Shown: piece after piece, positions 62,531 through 64,000 of the stretch
Position numbering within the stretch: position 1 is the first letter of the stretch
Layout: each line of letters begins with the position of its first letter
NCBI GenBank assembly: GCA_947177685.1
Contig: CAMWVE010000010.1
Span: forward strand, 1 to 64,000
Direction of reading: 5' to 3'
DNA length: 64,000 nucleotides
Origin: an uncultured Porphyromonadaceae bacterium
GTDB taxonomy: Bacteria > Bacteroidota > Bacteroidia > Bacteroidales > Muribaculaceae
Notes under the pieces: model-generated
Seen by the model: the letters and a program-made list of their open reading frames with translations, nothing else
The model's database searches: none
What the model was told of the DNA's origin: nothing
Program-made: the position numbers and the translations under genes

Positions 62531-62554
62531 TAAAACGGGGTCAAAAATAATTGT

Positions 62555-62562
62555 TACATTTG
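62555..62562 (+). promoter_or_regulatory. -7 box for the S41/tricorn-type protease gene
   Basis: TACATTTG lies 27 bases before the ATG at 62590 and 12 bases past the end of the inverted-repeat element. Its -33 position would fall in the terminal repeat, where no TTTG is present. Confidence 0.55.
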
Positions 62563-62589
62563 CATGTTAACCAATCCTTCTATAAATCA

Positions 62590-64000
62590 ATGAAAAAGTT
62601 AATTTTGCCCTTTGCCTTCATGGCGTTGTCGCTCTCGGCGTCATCGGTGACTCCGCTTTGGATGCGCGATATTCAGATTTCACCTGACGGCACGCAGATT
62701 GCATTCACCTACAAAGGTGACATTTTCACTGTCCCTGCGACAGGCGGAAGTGCCACCCGAGTGACATCCACCCCGTCCTATGAATCGAACCCCGTATGGT
62801 CACCTGACAGCAAGCAGATTGCATTTGCAAGTGACCGCAACGGCAACTTCGACGTTTATATCGTTCCGGCTACCGGTGGCACCGCTACCCGCCTGACAAC
62901 AAATTCAGCTGCGGAGCTGCCTGACCGCTTCACACCTGACGGCAAATATGTAATCTTCACCGGTCATATTCAGGACCCGACAAAATCAGTTCAGTTCCCC
63001 ACAGCCCGACTGACCGAACTTTACAAAGTTCCTGTCAAGGGAGGCAACTCAACACTTTTCACCGCAGCTCCGGCTGAAATGATTTCATTCTCTCCCGACG
63101 GCAAATTCATTGTTTATCAGGATATTAAAGGCATGGAGGACCAGTGGCGCAAGCACCACACTTCATCCATCACACGCGACATCTGGCGATTTGACATAGC
63201 CGATGACAAGTTCACCAATCTCACTGACCATGCCGGTGAGGACCGAAATCCGGTGTTGTCGCGTGACGGAAAAACCGTCTATTTCCTTTCGGAACGTGAC
63301 GGTAAGTCCATGAACGTTTATTCTTTCCCAATCGATAACCCTCAGGAGGTCACTGAAATAACAAATTTCAAGACTCACCCGGTGCGCTTCCTCTCGCAGG
63401 CTGACAACGGCACCTTCGCCATGGGTTATGACGGTGAAATCTACACCATGGGAGCAGACAAGAAACCGAAAAAGGTGAAAATCGACATAGTGATGGACGA
63501 GGCTCCGCAGATCGAGCGCATTGCCATACGTCCTACCTCGGCAAGCGTATCGCCTGACGGCAAACAGACCGCGTTCATCTCACGCGGCGATCTGTTCGTG
63601 GCATCAAACGATTATTCATCTGTAAAACAGATTTCCAACACTCCTCAGGCTGAAAGCCAAGTCAGCTGGTCGCCTGACGGCAAGACTCTGGTCTACACCT
63701 CGGAACGCGACGGTCACTGGAATCTCTACACCGCAAAAATTGCAAACGACAGCGACCCGAACTTCTCAAACGCCACCATTATCGAAGAGACCCCGCTTTT
63801 CAATGACAACAGGGAGCGCACATATCCCACGTTCTCACCTGACGGCAAGAAGCTCGGTTTCATTCAGGACCGCACCAAGGTGATGATAATGGATGTTGAC
63901 AGCAAGAAAGTGAAGCAGCTCACCGACGGTTCCACCGTAACACGCATGACCGGAGGAGTCCCATTCACATTCTCACCCGATGGCAAATGGATTCTGACTG
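62590..64000 (+). CDS. tricorn/S41-type protease with TolB-like propeller, partial
   Basis: The reading frame is open from the ATG at 62590 to the window edge (470 complete codons), so the C-terminus is missing. The product begins with a signal peptide (about 1-20) and continues as WD40/PD40 beta-propeller repeats containing SPDGTQIAFTYKGDIFTV, SPDSKQIAFASDRNGNFDVY, SPDGKTLVYTSERDGHWNLY and SPDGKKLGF. This layout, two propellers followed by a PDZ and an S41 peptidase domain, is that of tricorn-like proteases of Bacteroidetes. The catalytic part lies beyond the window, so the peptidase assignment rests on the propeller. A purely TolB-like protein cannot be ruled out. Confidence 0.8.
   Translation, partial: MKKLILPFAFMALSLSASSVTPLWMRDIQISPDGTQIAFTYKGDIFTVPATGGSATRVTSTPSYESNPVWSPDSKQIAFASDRNGNFDVYIVPATGGTATRLTTNSAAELPDRFTPDGKYVIFTGHIQDPTKSVQFPTARLTELYKVPVKGGNSTLFTAAPAEMISFSPDGKFIVYQDIKGMEDQWRKHHTSSITRDIWRFDIADDKFTNLTDHAGEDRNPVLSRDGKTVYFLSERDGKSMNVYSFPIDNPQEVTEITNFKTHPVRFLSQADNGTFAMGYDGEIYTMGADKKPKKVKIDIVMDEAPQIERIAIRPTSASVSPDGKQTAFISRGDLFVASNDYSSVKQISNTPQAESQVSWSPDGKTLVYTSERDGHWNLYTAKIANDSDPNFSNATIIEETPLFNDNRERTYPTFSPDGKKLGFIQDRTKVMIMDVDSKKVKQLTDGSTVTRMTGGVPFTFSPDGKWILT

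Larger units (their letters stand above)
62099..62542. mobile_element. 444-bp MITE-like element with 31-bp terminal inverted repeats
   Basis: The left end (62099-62129) begins GACCCTGTTTTATAAA. The right end (62512-62542) ends TTTATAAAACGGGGTC. They are reverse complements at 29 of 31 positions. No transposase or other convincing protein is encoded; the frames inside are short and not protein-like. A second, imperfect inverted pair lies inside the left half (62132-62148 with 62207-62222), and GGTAGTTTG occurs twice (62260-62268, 62276-62284). A target-site duplication is not clear. It fills the otherwise empty gap 62091-62589 between the DUF6155 and S41 protease genes. Confidence 0.65.

Noticed and set aside
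62344..62550. 68-codon frame in the right half of the element
   Set aside because: It crosses the internal promoter and the terminal repeat, and looks like an accidental open frame.
1..64000. tRNA or rRNA genes, prophage, or a complete insertion sequence
   Set aside because: Intergenic gaps were read on both strands; no cloverleaf with a CCA-compatible end, no rRNA core sequence, no integrase, transposase or phage structural gene was seen.

Overview
The window looks like chromosomal DNA of a Bacteroidales bacterium, possibly of the Muribaculaceae or a close relative. The evidence is the gene repertoire: a type III glutamine synthetase, a TonB-dependent receptor paired with a DUF4249 lipoprotein, a BACON-domain protein, DUF4290, DUF4292 and META proteins, a DcaP-like porin and GlnS instead of the indirect tRNA-Gln route. 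It is supported by the promoter grammar: many genes are preceded by a TAnnTTTG -7 box, often with TTTG 19-20 bases upstream, and strong Shine-Dalgarno sequences are scarce. The placement is by eye, without a database search.

Layout. 1-3050: an ECF sigma factor with a four-helix membrane protein behind it (minus strand), a periplasmic thioredoxin-like protein and a small outer-membrane barrel. 3078-13152 (all minus): clpP, clpX, recQ, then a tightly coupled trio (J-like protein, membrane-anchored coiled coil, Hsp70-family ATPase), then glnS with its own promoter. 13482-23225 (plus): ftsK, a LolA-like carrier, trxB, DUF4290, rimM, a tRNA m6A37 methyltransferase, a CPBP protease and the trkH/trkA potassium system. 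23400-27281: TonB-dependent receptor plus DUF4249 lipoprotein. 27440-29141 (minus): Dabb protein, nitroreductase, GrpB-like protein. 29490-35110: a class A penicillin-binding protein followed by four short, overlapping genes for envelope or secreted proteins of unknown role. 35143-39472: a long structured leader, glutamine synthetase III and a PurF-type amidotransferase, that is glutamine synthesis next to glutamine use. 39478-46620: cardiolipin synthase, galE, a response regulator/histidine kinase pair, hisS and a barrel protein. 46734-52753: dut, TPR protein, DUF4292 lipoprotein, EnvC-like murein hydrolase activator, and a polysaccharide flippase. 52762-55162 (minus): META lipoprotein and porin. 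55339-64000: uvrB, a YgiQ-type radical SAM protein, an S9 peptidase, DUF6155, a 444-bp mobile-element-like repeat, and the start of a tricorn/S41-type protease running off the window.

Most of this is ordinary housekeeping and envelope biology. Most worth following up are the Hsp70/J-like/membrane trio beside clpPX; the attenuator-like leader of the glutamine synthetase gene; the 444-bp inverted-repeat element, which contains an outward promoter and a possible small RNA; and the four-gene cassette after the penicillin-binding protein, with its diverged endonuclease-I-like member. No tRNA, rRNA, CRISPR array, prophage or complete insertion sequence was seen.
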